DNA of 10,422 nucleotides from Silvimonas sp. JCM 19000 (GTDB lineage Bacteria; Pseudomonadota; Gammaproteobacteria; Burkholderiales; Chitinibacteraceae): contig BBFD01000139.1 in assembly GCA_001313065.1 (NCBI GenBank), forward strand, positions 1 to 10,422. Direction: 5' to 3'. A program made the position numbers and the translations under genes. Numbering within the stretch: the stretch's first letter is position 1; every line of letters starts with the position of its first letter. The notes beneath the pieces were generated by a model, which saw nothing but the letters and a program-made list of their open reading frames with translations, was not told where the DNA came from and did not search any database. Positions 1 to 9,472 of the stretch are shown here, one piece after another.

Positions 1-380
1 GCGCGCCGCCTCGTGCGCGGCTACGCCAAACGGCGTCGGGACCTGGAGTAGAGAATCCAGATCCAGCAGCGGTAAATCAAGAAATTCGGGTTGCGGCGGT
101 GTCGGTTCGGTTGCGGTCAGCGCTTCCGGCACGGGCGCGGGCGCTTGCTGCGTCAAAAAAACTCACGCGGATCAAACATCAGCGTCGACGGCTCAGGCGC
201 GGCTTCTACCGTCAAAACCGGGATATCCAGCACGTCCAGATCCAGCGTCTGGTCTTCGGCCACTTCGGTCAGTACGGGCACGGCGTCATCGTCGGCCCGG
301 GAGCCGCCACCGCGATGGCGCGCCATCAGCGCATCCATCTTGTTAAACAGGGGGCTGACGCTTTCGTCGTGATCGCTCAT
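1..380 (-). CDS. Hypothetical acidic, proline-rich protein (C-terminus beyond the window)
   Basis: I do not recognise this protein. It starts at an ATG that overlaps the holC stop codon (ATGA), so it is probably translationally coupled to holC. The N-terminus (MSDHDESVSPLFNKMDALMA) is followed by an Arg/Gly patch (RHRGGGSRADDD). The remainder is acidic and rich in Leu, Pro and Ala, without membrane segments or a signal peptide, and looks largely disordered. The frame stops after DPREFF at a 7-base T run on the coding strand (window 155-161). If that run is really 5 bases, the frame continues as DPREFLTQQAPAPVPEALTA and stays open to the left edge, giving about 126 visible residues. The continuation has the same composition as the first part, which supports an artefactual frameshift. 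Function is unknown; its position suggests only co-expression with holC. Confidence 0.6.
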
Positions 381-842
381 GGGGCTTCGCTCTGCATACG
401 TTCCGGGGACGGCGCCAGTTTGAGCATATCCACCGCCACCGGCGTGATGCCGCTGGCTTGCCAGGCACGCCATAGCTCACGGGCGGCCAGGCGTTCGCCT
501 TCGTCTTGCGACACGATTTCGATAATGCGGCTGTGCTGTTGCGCAGAGGCGGGCGGCACATTGCCCGAAAAAATTGAACAGGACGTCGCGGCTTGCTAAC
601 TGCTCGGCCCGGAAGTCGACCACGATCGGGGTGGCGTCGGCGATGTCTTCGTCGGCGCGGCAATGCGGCAAAAAAAAGCCGATCTGCGGGGTATCCCACA
701 GCACCCGATCGAGCCGCAATGCGCTGGCAGCGTCTGCCGCCAGCACATTGATGCGTAATCGTTGCGCCATGGCCTTGCCCGCGAGCTGGGCCAGAGCCTG
801 CTCGCGGTGGCGCACATTAAAATAGAACGTGACTTCAGCCAT
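377..842 (-). CDS. holC: DNA polymerase III chi subunit (frame broken at an A/T run)
   Basis: HolC (chi) pairs with psi in the clamp-loader complex and links it to single-strand binding protein at the replication fork. The product opens with MAEVTFYFNVRHREQALAQL and contains the family's central region (LRLDRVLWDTPQIGF followed by LPHC) and the later VVDFRAEQL and DVLFNF segments. After DVLFNF the frame is lost at a 6-base A run (window 568-573). With 5 bases it reads DVLFNFSGNVPP and continues to a C-terminus ending MQSEAP, about 153-154 residues, close to the E. coli protein (147). A second run of 8 (670-677) is in frame but gives GFFLPHC; five bases would give GFLPHC, closer to what I expect for the family. 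It lies 12 bases downstream of pepA, the usual proteobacterial arrangement, and overlaps the next gene by ATGA. Confidence 0.85.
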
Positions 843-854
843 GGCGGTTTCGAT

Positions 855-2389
<1,535 letters not shown>

Positions 2390-2398
2390 GGCGCAAGA

Positions 2399-2403
2399 CC
2401 TCC
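2399..2403 (-). promoter_or_regulatory. Ribosome binding site of pepA
   Basis: The minus strand reads GGAGG here, nine bases before the ATG at 2389. It decides the start codon in favour of MEFNINL over the in-frame ATG at 2422. Confidence 0.75.
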
Positions 2404-2608
2404 GTTGCTGCTGTATGCGCAACCTGAATGTGTGGTTTTTTTAGCCTTGTGGGGCAAGACCTGCAATGAACTGTTGCTATAACGGCACTCAAGCAGCAGA
2501 CAGTCCAGCTACAAGCTGTGAGTGGTTTTTTTGCAATCAAGACCGGCTCTTCGTCGCATTTGGCCGGGGTTCGGCGCGGCGGCGGTTTCGCATAAGTGCG
2601 ATAAACGG

Positions 2609-2636
2609 TTGATTATTTCTTTTCCCCCCATATAAG
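2609..2636 (+). promoter_or_regulatory. Putative sigma70 promoter of lptFG
   Basis: TTGATT (2609-2614, four of six matches to TTGACA) and TATAAG (2631-2636, five of six to TATAAT) are separated by 16 bases in an AT-richer stretch just before lptF. Transcription would begin close to 2643, only a few bases before the ATG, so this transcript would be nearly leaderless; a second promoter further upstream is possible. The spacer holds a run of six C, whose length may be unreliable given the indels elsewhere. Confidence 0.45.
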
Positions 2637-2645
2637 TCAAAACGC

Positions 2646-3715
2646 ATGCTTTTCCGCAAGACCCTGATTCAGGAAATGACGTGGGTTGCCCTGGCGGTCT
2701 TTGCCGTGTTGCTGCTGCTGGTCATGACCACCCAGGTGGTCCGCCTGCTCGGCCAGGCAGCCGTCGGCGCGTTGGCCTCGTCCGCAGTCTGGGCACTGAT
2801 GGCTTTGCCGCTGTGCGCTACCTGCCCATCCTGATGTCGCTGATGCTGTTTATCTCGGTGCTGGCCACCATGACGCGCCTGTGGCGCGACAACGAAATGG
2901 TGATCTGGTTTGCCAGCGGGCAGAGCATCAAATCCTTTATCCGCCCGGTGCTGGAGTTCTCCATCCCCGTGGTCATCCTGATTGCCATCCTTGCACTGGT
3001 GGTGTCGCCGTGGGCGCTGCAAAAGGGCAATGAATTCCGCGAAAAAAAACCTTGTCGCGCCAGGAAGTGACCCAGGTGGCGCCCGGTGTGTTCCGCGAGT
3101 CCCCGCAGGCCGACCGCGTGTACTTTATTGAGAACTTTACGGGTGACACTGGCCAGGGCAACAACGTGTTTGTGCAGATGCGTAAAGACAAACGCCTGAC
3201 CGTGATTGTCGCCGACAAGGGCGGCATGTTTATCGATCCGATGGGTGAGCGCTGGTTATGGCTGGGTAAAGGCCATTCCTATCAAGCGAGCCGGGCAAAG
3301 CAGCTATGACGCGGTGGCGTTTAACCACGCCCAGTTGCGCGTGGAAGCCAGCGACCGCCCCACCTCCAGCCCGTCCACCCAGGCCACGCCGACGCTGCAG
3401 TTGCTCGGCAGCAAAGTGCCGGAAAAAAAAGCCGCCGAAATGGCGTGGCGTCTGGCGCTGCCGATTTCGGCCATGATTTTGACGCTGGGTGCGGTGCCGC
3501 TGGCCTTCTTTAACCCGCGCGGCGGGCGAGCGCTCAATCTGATCGTGGCCGTATTCCTGTACTTTCTGTACTACAGCATGGTCAATATTTCGCAGGCCTG
3601 GATTGCCGATGGCCGCGTCAGCATCTGGATCAATATGTGGCCGCTGCATATTCTGGTTGCGGGCATCGTCATCTATCTTTACGTCTGGCGTAGCCGCAGC
3701 CGGAGCATGTCATGA
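2646..3715 (+). CDS. lptF: LPS export ABC transporter permease LptF (frame broken at several runs)
   Basis: LptF is one of two membrane subunits of the LptB2FG transporter, which extracts lipopolysaccharide from the inner membrane and feeds it to the LptC/LptA bridge. The N-terminus (MLFRKTLIQEMTWVALAVFA) leads into the first membrane helix. Then come YLPILMSLMLFISVLATMTR, the cytoplasmic WRDNEMVIWFASGQS (coupling-helix region), a periplasmic domain (about 3060-3420), and C-terminal helices beginning MAWRLALPISAMILTLGAVP. The frame changes at GG 2801-2802 (GGG expected, giving ALMGFAAVRYLP), at an 8-base A run 3042-3049 (6 gives FREKTLSRQEV), and near 3288-3296, where two bases seem lost in CC and GGG (S-P-G-Q-S-S-Y expected). 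An 8-base A run at 3423-3430 is in frame. Corrected length is about 355-356 residues, normal for LptF. It overlaps lptG by ATGA. Confidence 0.92.
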
Positions 3716-4792
3716 ACATTCTGGCGCGCTATCTGTTCCGTGAGCTCACGGTTTATATCGTCTATACGTTGGTGGGCTTGCTCGGCCTGTATAACTTTTT
3801 TTGATTTGATCGGCGAGTTATCCGATCTGGGCAAGGGCGGCTATCGGCTGTCCGATGCGCTGATCTACGTGTTTCTGCAAACGCCGTCTAACGCCTACAC
3901 GCTGATGCCGATTGCGGTATTGATCGGCGGGATTTTTGCGCTGTCCAACCTGGCCGGTAATGCCGAGCTGACGGTGATGCGTGCCGCCGGGGTATCGGTC
4001 AAACGCTTGCTCGGCTGGCTGGTCATGATCGGCGTGCTGTACGGCGTGGTGACGGTGTTGCTGGGCGAATACGTTGCGCCGGTGGCCAAGCAAGCGGCCA
4101 ACCAGCAGCGTTTGTCCGCCACCAAAGCCATGCTGGTGGGTGAGTTCCGCTCGGGCGTGTGGGTAAAAGATGGTCACCAGATCGTCAACATCGCCGAAAT
4201 GCTGCCCGACCTGACCATCCTCGGTATCCGCATTTATGAATTCAGCGACAAGATGCAGCTGGCGCATATTCAGGAAGGCGAGCAGGGCAAGTATCTGGGT
4301 AATGGCGTATGGCGACTGGATAAAGCCACGCGTACCGAGTTCGAACCCAACGACGCGGGCGTCAAACTGATCCACCAACCGACCGGGCAATGGGATACCT
4401 CGATCACGCCAGAAATGCTGGCGGTATTGCTGGTTGAGCCATCGCAAATGTCGGGCCGTGCTTTGCACAGCTATATCGACCACCTGCGCCGCAATAATCA
4501 AAAAAACCTCGCGCTACGAACTGGCGCTGTGGGGCAAGCTGTTCTACCGCTAGCCTGTTTGTCGATGATTGTGATTGCACTGCCGTTTGCGCAAACACAG
4601 CGTCGCAGTGGCGGCGTCGGTGCGCGTTTGTTCGCCGGTATCGTGGCTGGCCTGGCGTTTAACTTCTTGAACCGTATCGTGGTTTATCTGGGCGACCTGC
4701 ATGCGTGGCCGCCGCCTTTGGTGGTATCGATTCCCACGCTGTTCTTTATGCTGATCGCCTGCATTTTGCTGTGGCGACAAGAGCGGCGCTAA
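3712..4792 (+). CDS. lptG: LPS export ABC transporter permease LptG (frame broken twice or more)
   Basis: LptG is the partner of LptF in the lipopolysaccharide exporter. The start is the ATG overlapping the lptF stop, with GGAG (3702-3705) six bases upstream. The product begins MNILARYLFRELTVYIVYTL (first membrane helix). The conserved FFDLIGELSDLGKGGY segment follows once a 7-base T run (3796-3802) is read as six. Further features are a helix rich in small residues (MPIAVLIGGIFALSNLAGNA), the ELTVMRAAGVSVKRLL cytoplasmic segment, a periplasmic domain, and C-terminal helices ending CILLWRQERR. A second break at an A run (4500-4506; six gives NNQKTSRYELALWGK, a typical LptG segment) is undone by a lost C at 4547-4548 (FYPLACLSM expected). 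Corrected length is 359 residues, as expected for the family. Confidence 0.93.
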
Positions 4793-4847
4793 GTGCAAGC
4801 GGGGCGCAGCGTGGGCGCCTGGCTTGTGCCGGTTTTATCTGGTTTAT

Positions 4848-4881
4848 GCCTCAGATGACGGAGGCTGGTTCGGTTTTTTTT
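4848..4881 (+). terminator. Weak candidate terminator after lptFG
   Basis: A 5-bp stem GCCTC (4848-4852) / GAGGC (4861-4865) with an 8-base loop is followed, after eight bases, by eight T (4874-4881). The short stem and the gap before the T run make it a poor intrinsic terminator. It shares bases with the alternative inverted repeat at 4862-4894, so both cannot form at once. Confidence 0.25.
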
Positions 4882-4894
4882 ATGACACCAGCCT
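4862..4894. repeat. Inverted repeat between lptG and galE
   Basis: AGGCTGGT (4862-4869) and ACCAGCCT (4887-4894) are perfect 8-base complements around a 17-base AT-rich loop containing eight T. It lies about 65 bases before the galE start. It could be a protein-binding site or an RNA hairpin in the galE leader; neither is shown by the sequence. No convincing sigma70 promoter was found in this 165-bp spacer: TAGAAT at 4920-4925 is -10-like but lacks a -35 partner. Confidence 0.35.
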
Positions 4895-4957
4895 ATCGCC
4901 ATTCGTAAACATCGACGGTTAGAATGCCTGATCCGTCTCTCGTCTGGAAACCGCACC

Positions 4958-5969
4958 ATGCATGTACTGCTCACTGGCGGCGCCGGTTACATCGGCTCCC
5001 ACACGTATATCGAACTGCTCAAAGCGGGTTTTACCCCGATCATTCTGGACAACTTCAGCAACGCCAATCAGGCGGTGCTGCAACGTCTTGAAACCATCAC
5101 CGGTCAGCCGGTGCCATGGGTCAAGGCCGACATCCGTGATCGCCAGGCGCTGGACGAAACCTTCGCCAAATGGCCTTTTGGCGCGGTGATCCATTTCGCT
5201 GGCCTGAAGGCGGTGGGCGAGTCGGTAGAAAAAAAACCGCTCGACTATTACGACAACAACTTTGTCGGCACCGTGCGCTTGCTGGAGTCCATGACCGCCG
5301 CCAACGTCAAACAGATTGTGTTCTCGTCGTCGGCCACGGTGTACGGCGACCCGCACGCCGTGCCGATCATGGAACACTTTCCGCTGTCCGCCACCAACCC
5401 CTACGGCCGTTCCAAGCTGATGATCGAAGACATGCTGCGCGACCTGTTCCGTGCCGATCCGGCCTGGAGCATTGCGCTGCTGCGTTACTTCAACCCGGTG
5501 GGTGCACACGAATCCGGTCTGATCGGTGAAGACCCCAAAGGCATCCCCAACAACCTGATGCCATACGTGGCGCAAGTGGCGGTGGGCAAGCGCGAAAAGC
5601 TGTCGATTTTTGGCAGCGATTATCCGACAGCGGATGGCACCGGCGTGCGCGACTACATCCACGTGGTGGATCTGGCGCGCGGGCACGTCAAGGCGCTGCA
5701 GAAACTGGCGCAGGGCCCCGGCACCGTCACGGTTAACCTGGGCACTGGTGTTGGTTATTCGGTGCTGGATATGGTCAAGGCGTTTGAACGCGCCAGTGGC
5801 AAGCCGGTGCCGTATCACTGGTGGATCGCCGCCCCGGCGATATCGCCGCCTGCTACGCCGATCCGGCGCTGGCGCGCGAACAACTGGCTGGAGCGCCGAA
5901 AAGACGCTGGATGATATGTGCGTGGATTCGTGGCGCTGGCAAAGCAGCAATCCCAACGGTTTTGCTTAA
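4958..5969 (+). CDS. galE: UDP-glucose 4-epimerase (two G/C-run frameshifts near the C-terminus)
   Basis: GalE interconverts UDP-glucose and UDP-galactose (some homologues also the N-acetyl forms) with bound NAD, supplying sugars for the glycan genes downstream. It is a short-chain dehydrogenase fold of the extended type: the NAD-binding [10 protein letters not shown] lies at residues 7-16, [14 protein letters not shown] follows, then SSSATVYG and the catalytic Tyr-x3-Lys in [25 protein letters not shown] and the [15 protein letters not shown] region are typical of GalE. The frame is lost after KPVPYH at C 5818 (CC expected, giving [12 protein letters not shown]). It shifts again at GG 5886-5887 (GGG gives [13 protein letters not shown]) and ends NPNGFA. 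An 8-base A run (5229-5236) is in frame but gives [11 protein letters not shown] where five bases would give the usual ESVEKPLDYY. Corrected length is 336 residues (E. coli 338). Confidence 0.95.
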
Positions 5970-6012
5970 GCCGGAACCGTCCGATTGCTGGCGGCGCGTA
6001 TAGCGATGTGCC

Positions 6013-6030
6013 TTCCGTTACACGACGGAA
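6013..6030. repeat. Small inverted repeat downstream of galE
   Basis: TTCCGT (6013-6018) and ACGGAA (6025-6030) form a 6-bp stem with a 6-base loop, followed by further A bases. It is not a terminator in either direction because no T run follows the stem. Significance is unknown. TACAAT (6044-6049) just after it is -10-like but has no clear -35 at normal spacing. Confidence 0.25.
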
Positions 6031-6066
6031 AAAAATCATTCCATACAATCCAACCTGTTTACAGCC

Positions 6067-6098
6067 AACCCGTGCCTGTCGCACGGGTTGTTTTTTTT
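6067..6098 (+). terminator. Rho-independent terminator after galE
   Basis: A perfect 9-bp stem, AACCCGTGC (6067-6075) with GCACGGGTT (6081-6089), encloses the 5-base loop CTGTC and is followed by one G and eight T (6091-6098). This is the classic form of an intrinsic terminator for galE. The T run may be overcounted like other A/T runs here, but the stem is clear. It ends only 22 bases before the flippase start codon, so it may also act as an attenuator for the downstream cluster. Confidence 0.85.
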
Positions 6099-6120
6099 AG
6101 CAGATGACGCCGCGCACCTT

Positions 6121-7370
6121 ATGATCGATCGCCGTATGGCCAGCAACATCCTGGCCCTGTATGCCGTAAAAGGCATGCAGTACCTGATGTCTTTTGCGAC
6201 TTATCCCTTTCTGACGCACACGCTGCAAGCGCATGGCTTTGGCGCGATGAATTACGCGGCCTCAGTTATCCAGTACGGCTTGTTGCTCACCGATTTTGGT
6301 TTTGATTTATCGGCCACCCGCGAGGTGGCCGTTGCGCGTGGTAACGACGCCGAAGTGTCGCGGATTTTCTGGCGCACCATGATCGCCAAATCCATGCTGG
6401 CGCTGGTTTCGATGGTGTTGCTGGTACTGGCTATCGCGGTGGTGCCCCAGTGGCGCGCGCTGGCGCCGGTGTTTGCTTTCTCCATGCTCAATATCGTGGC
6501 GTCGGTGGTGTTTCCGCTGTTCTATTTTCAGGGCATGGAAGAACTGCGGCTGGCCTCGAGTTTTTTTGGGGTGGTGGGGCGCGCTCGATGCTGGGCTTTC
6601 TGTTCTGGCTGGTACGCGGCCCCGACGATGTCGGCATCGCCGTCATCCTGCAGGCTCTGCCGCTGATTCTTGCGGGTGCATTCTGGTGGGCCACGCAGTG
6701 GAAGCTGGCGCGTCCGGCGTGGATCAAGCCGACACAAAACGAAATAATGGCGTCGCTGCGCATGAGCTGGCCGTTCTTTTTTGTCGGCCTTGTCCAATGT
6801 GCTGTACACCGCCGCCACCACCACATTGGTGGGCATGTATTGCGGCGTGCACGAAGTCGGCTATTTTGCCGCTGCCAATAAATTGCTCTACAACATTCAG
6901 GGCCTGATCAGCTTGCTGGTGCAGGCGACCTATCCGCGCATCTCGCAACTGGCACAGCAGAACAAACCGGCAGCCGTTGCGCTGATACGCAAAGCCATGT
7001 TTATCCAGGGCGGCGCCGGGCTGGTGTTGACGTTGGTTTTGCTGATCGGCTCACCGTGCTGATGCCTTTGCTCACCGGCCACGACCTGGCGGCCGCGGCG
7101 CCGGTGATGCAATGGATGTCCCCGATTGTGTTGCTGGGCGCACTCAGCTATTTATTCGGCATGCAATCGCTCCTGCCTTTTGGCCATGATCGTTATTTCA
7201 GCCGTGTGCTGATGCTGGCTGGCGTCGCCAACGTGGTGGCGCTGATGCTGTTGCTGCCCGGCGCCGGCGCTATCCGTGCGGCACAAGTGGTGCTGGCGGT
7301 AGAGACCTTTATCGTGGTGGCCTTCTGGTGGCGAGCCCGGGTGGTGCTGGCTGAGGCCCGTCTGCAATGA
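6121..7370 (+). CDS. Wzx-type oligosaccharide flippase (three frameshifts)
   Basis: This is a multi-pass membrane protein of the polysaccharide-transporter (MOP) family, which flips lipid-linked oligosaccharides across the inner membrane. The N-terminal pattern (NILALYAVKGMQYLMSFATY, then TLQAHGFGAMNYA and LTDFGFDLSATREVA) is typical of O-antigen/exopolysaccharide flippases. Further on are YFQGMEELRLAS, VGYFAAANKLLYNIQGLISL and LVQATYPRISQLAQQ, with about a dozen hydrophobic segments. The frame changes at a 7-base T run (6561-6567; five bases links to SMLGFLFWLVRGPDDVG), at a 6-base T run (6777-6782; five gives WPFFLSALSNVLY) and at C 7052 (CC gives IGSTVLMPLLTGHD). Corrected length is about 415 residues, normal for Wzx. 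MASNIL five codons downstream is a possible alternative start; neither has a strong ribosome binding site. It overlaps the next gene by ATGA. Confidence 0.88.
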
Positions 7371-8369
7371 CCTCGCCCGCGGTCGCCATCATTCTGCCGT
7401 GCTATAACAGCGCGGCTTTTTTTGCAAGAGACGCTGGACAGTCTGAGCGCGCAAACGCTGCGCGAGTGGCAATGCATCGCCATCGATGACGGCTCCAGCG
7501 ATGCCACTGCGGCCATCTTGTGGGCGCACGCCAACCATGATCCGCGGTTTACCGTGATCTCGCGGCCCAATCGCGGCCTGATTGCCACCTTGAACGAAGC
7601 GATCGCCTTGGCCCGGCGCCCTGGATTGCGCGCATGGATGCCGACGATCTGGCCGAGCCTGAACGCCTGGCGGCGCAACTGCTGGCCTTGTCGCAGCAAG
7701 AAGCCGATGTCTGCGGCACCTGGGTCAGCTTTTTTTGGCGAGCGCTCCGGCCTGTGGCAAACGCCGGTCGATGACGCCTCGATCAAACTACAATTGTTGT
7801 TCAATGTGCCCTTGGCGCATCCCAGTGTGATGGTGCGCGCCAGCCTGCTGCGCGAAACCCCGTATGACGCCACGGCCGTGCATGCCGAGGACTACGCCCT
7901 GTGGTGCGCACTGGCCATGCGCGGTGCGCGTTTTATTAATGTGCCGCGCCCCTTGCTGCGTTATCGCTGCCACGCCGGCAGATTACCCAGACCAAACGCG
8001 ACGAATTACGCCACACCGCGCAGCGCATCCGTAGCGCCTATGCCGCTGGCTTGTTGCCGCCGAATATCGAAGTGAGTGAATTCGCCCGTTATGCCGAGCC
8101 AGGCACGCCCTTGTCGGCCGACGAATTCACCACCTATGCATGGATGTTGCTGGGCCTGGCCGCGATGTACCCGGCAGGCGCGGGTGTGCTGGCCGAAGCC
8201 TGGATCGAAGCCTGGCAACGTACGCGCCCGGCGCGCGTTACGCTGAAGGTGGTTAAACGCTTGCGCCGCACGCTGCCATTTGCCGCCAGCCGCCGCAGTT
8301 TTTTTTATGAAGCAATGGCTTAAACATGCCTTGGACGGCTATCTGCGCCGCCCCGGTGGACCGACATGA
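7367..8369 (+). CDS. Family 2 glycosyltransferase (four or five frameshifts)
   Basis: This is a GT-A fold transferase that adds a sugar from a nucleotide-sugar donor to the growing glycan. The N-terminus reads VAIILPCYNSAAFLQETLDS once a 7-base T run (7417-7423) is taken as six, then CIAIDDGSSDATAA with the nucleotide-binding DDGS. The metal-binding DxD segment ARMDADDLAEPERLAAQ appears after restoring a G at 7615-7616. HPSVMVRASLL and HAEDYALWCALAMRG (Glu-Asp of the catalytic base region) follow. Further breaks are a T run at 7730-7736 (six gives WVSFFGERSG) and GG at 7977-7978 (GGG gives CHAGQITQTKRDEL). The end is uncertain: with the 8 T at 8299-8306 as written the frame stops at 8323; with seven it runs to 8369, overlapping the next ATG as do other neighbours in this cluster. 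I prefer the latter, about 333 residues. GAGG (7353-7356) precedes the start. Confidence 0.85.
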
Positions 8370-9472
8370 ATATCACGATCTTTTTTACGCGGCCTGGGTC
8401 TGGGCGGTGTTGAACGTTGCGCCGCCGTGGTGGGCGAGGGCCTGCGCGAACGCGGCTTTAATGTCACGCTGGTGACCCTGGGCGACGCGACCAATCGCTG
8501 GACGGAACGCACGGCTCATCTCAAGGTGGTGGATCTGTCCACGGTGTGGCATCCCAAAAAAAACCATGGACCTGGCTGGCGGGCTGGCGCGCGGCGCGCG
8601 CATTGGCGCGACAAAGCGATGTGGTTATCGCCGCGACCTTTCTGATGCCGCTGTATATGCCTGGGCGGCCACGCGCGGCCTGCCGACGCGGCTGATAGGC
8701 TGGGTGCATGGGCCGCTGGGCGATCTGGATCGCAACGCGCATATGAATCCGGTGCACCGGTTTGCCTGCCAGACTTTGTACCGCAAGCTGCAGGAGCTGG
8801 TGTTTGTGTCTAAACACGCGCGTGCTTCGATGGCGCAATGGTTAGGCCAGCCCGAAGGGGCGCACTGGCAGGTTATCCCCAATTTTGTCGAAGACGCTGC
8901 GCTGCGCCCGCCGCAGTATCCGGCTAACCCGCTGCGTTTGCTGTTTGTGGGGCGCATCGATGTGGAGAAGCAACCGGCGTTGTGGCTGGATACGCTGGCG
9001 GCATTGGTCGAACGCGACCGTCTGGCCCGGCTCACTGTGGTGGGCGACGGGCCTTTGCGCGGCTGGGTGGAAAGCGAAGCGCAACGCCGTGGTCTGCAGC
9101 AACTGATTGAATTTACCGGCGCACGCGATGACGTCGGCGCTTTTATGCAACGTGCCGATTTTTTTGCTGCTGACCTCGTGGTTTGAGGGCTGCCCCCTGG
9201 TGGTGCTGGAAGCAATGAAAGCCGGCTTGCCGGTGGTGTCGACCAATGCGGGCGGCGTGGTGGAATTGTTCGGCGACGCGCCCGAAGATTTTGTCGCCGC
9301 AGAGGCCAGCGGTGCTGCGCTGGCCGCAGTGATCCTGGCGCAAGAACCCAAGCACCCGGCCTTGTCGGCGCGGCTTAAATTGCGCTCGCATGCCTTTGAT
9401 GCGCCGGTCTTGCTGAACCGTTGGGCCACGTTGTTGAATACGCGCCCCGTTCTGGATGTCCAAGCCCGATGA
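8366..9472 (+). CDS. GT-B (family 4-type) glycosyltransferase (four frameshifts)
   Basis: This retaining-type sugar transferase would act on the cytoplasmic face in the same glycan pathway. With a 6-base T run (8381-8386) read as five, the N-terminus is MNITIFLRGLGLGGVERCAA, the Gly-rich acceptor-side loop of GT4 enzymes. Later come IGWVHGPLGDLDR, VFVSKHARASM, VIPNFVEDAA, LLFVGRIDVEKQPALWLDTL and LTVVGDGPLRG. The donor-site motif WFEGCPLVVLEAMKAGLPVV has the E-x7-E pair of the family, followed by STNAGGVVEL. Other breaks: an 8-base A run (8556-8563; six gives HPKKPWTWLAGW), G 8659 (GG gives LYMAWAATRGLP) and a 7-base T run (9159-9165; six gives RADFLLLTSW). Corrected length is 367 residues, normal for GT4. 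It overlaps neighbours at both ends by ATGA. The sugar specificity cannot be read from sequence. Confidence 0.9.

Larger units (their letters stand above)
2390..2645. other. Divergent intergenic region between pepA and lptF
   Basis: This 256-bp spacer separates the divergent pepA and lptF genes, so it must hold promoters for both directions. On the plus strand there is a good sigma70-like match near its right end (listed separately). On the minus strand I see TATAGC-like sequence near 2475-2481 but no convincing -35 partner. Two 7-base T runs follow TGG (2436-2442 and 2526-2532); their lengths may be inflated like the others in this window. No small gene or RNA gene is apparent. Confidence 0.6.

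Noticed and set aside
3818..4501. Minus-strand open frame opposite lptG (227 codons)
   Set aside because: It is antisense to the conserved LptG coding sequence, with no motif and no ribosome binding site of note.
4919..5956. Long open frame on the minus strand antisense to galE (about 345 codons)
   Set aside because: It is a mirror of galE codon use in GC-rich DNA: no recognisable domains, His/Arg/Gly/Val-rich composition, and galE on the plus strand is certain.
5989..6008. Possible ops/JUMPstart element (GGCGGCGCGTA) before the polysaccharide genes
   Set aside because: It matches GGCGGTAGCGTG only at the first five bases and a few others, which is expected by chance in this GC-rich DNA.
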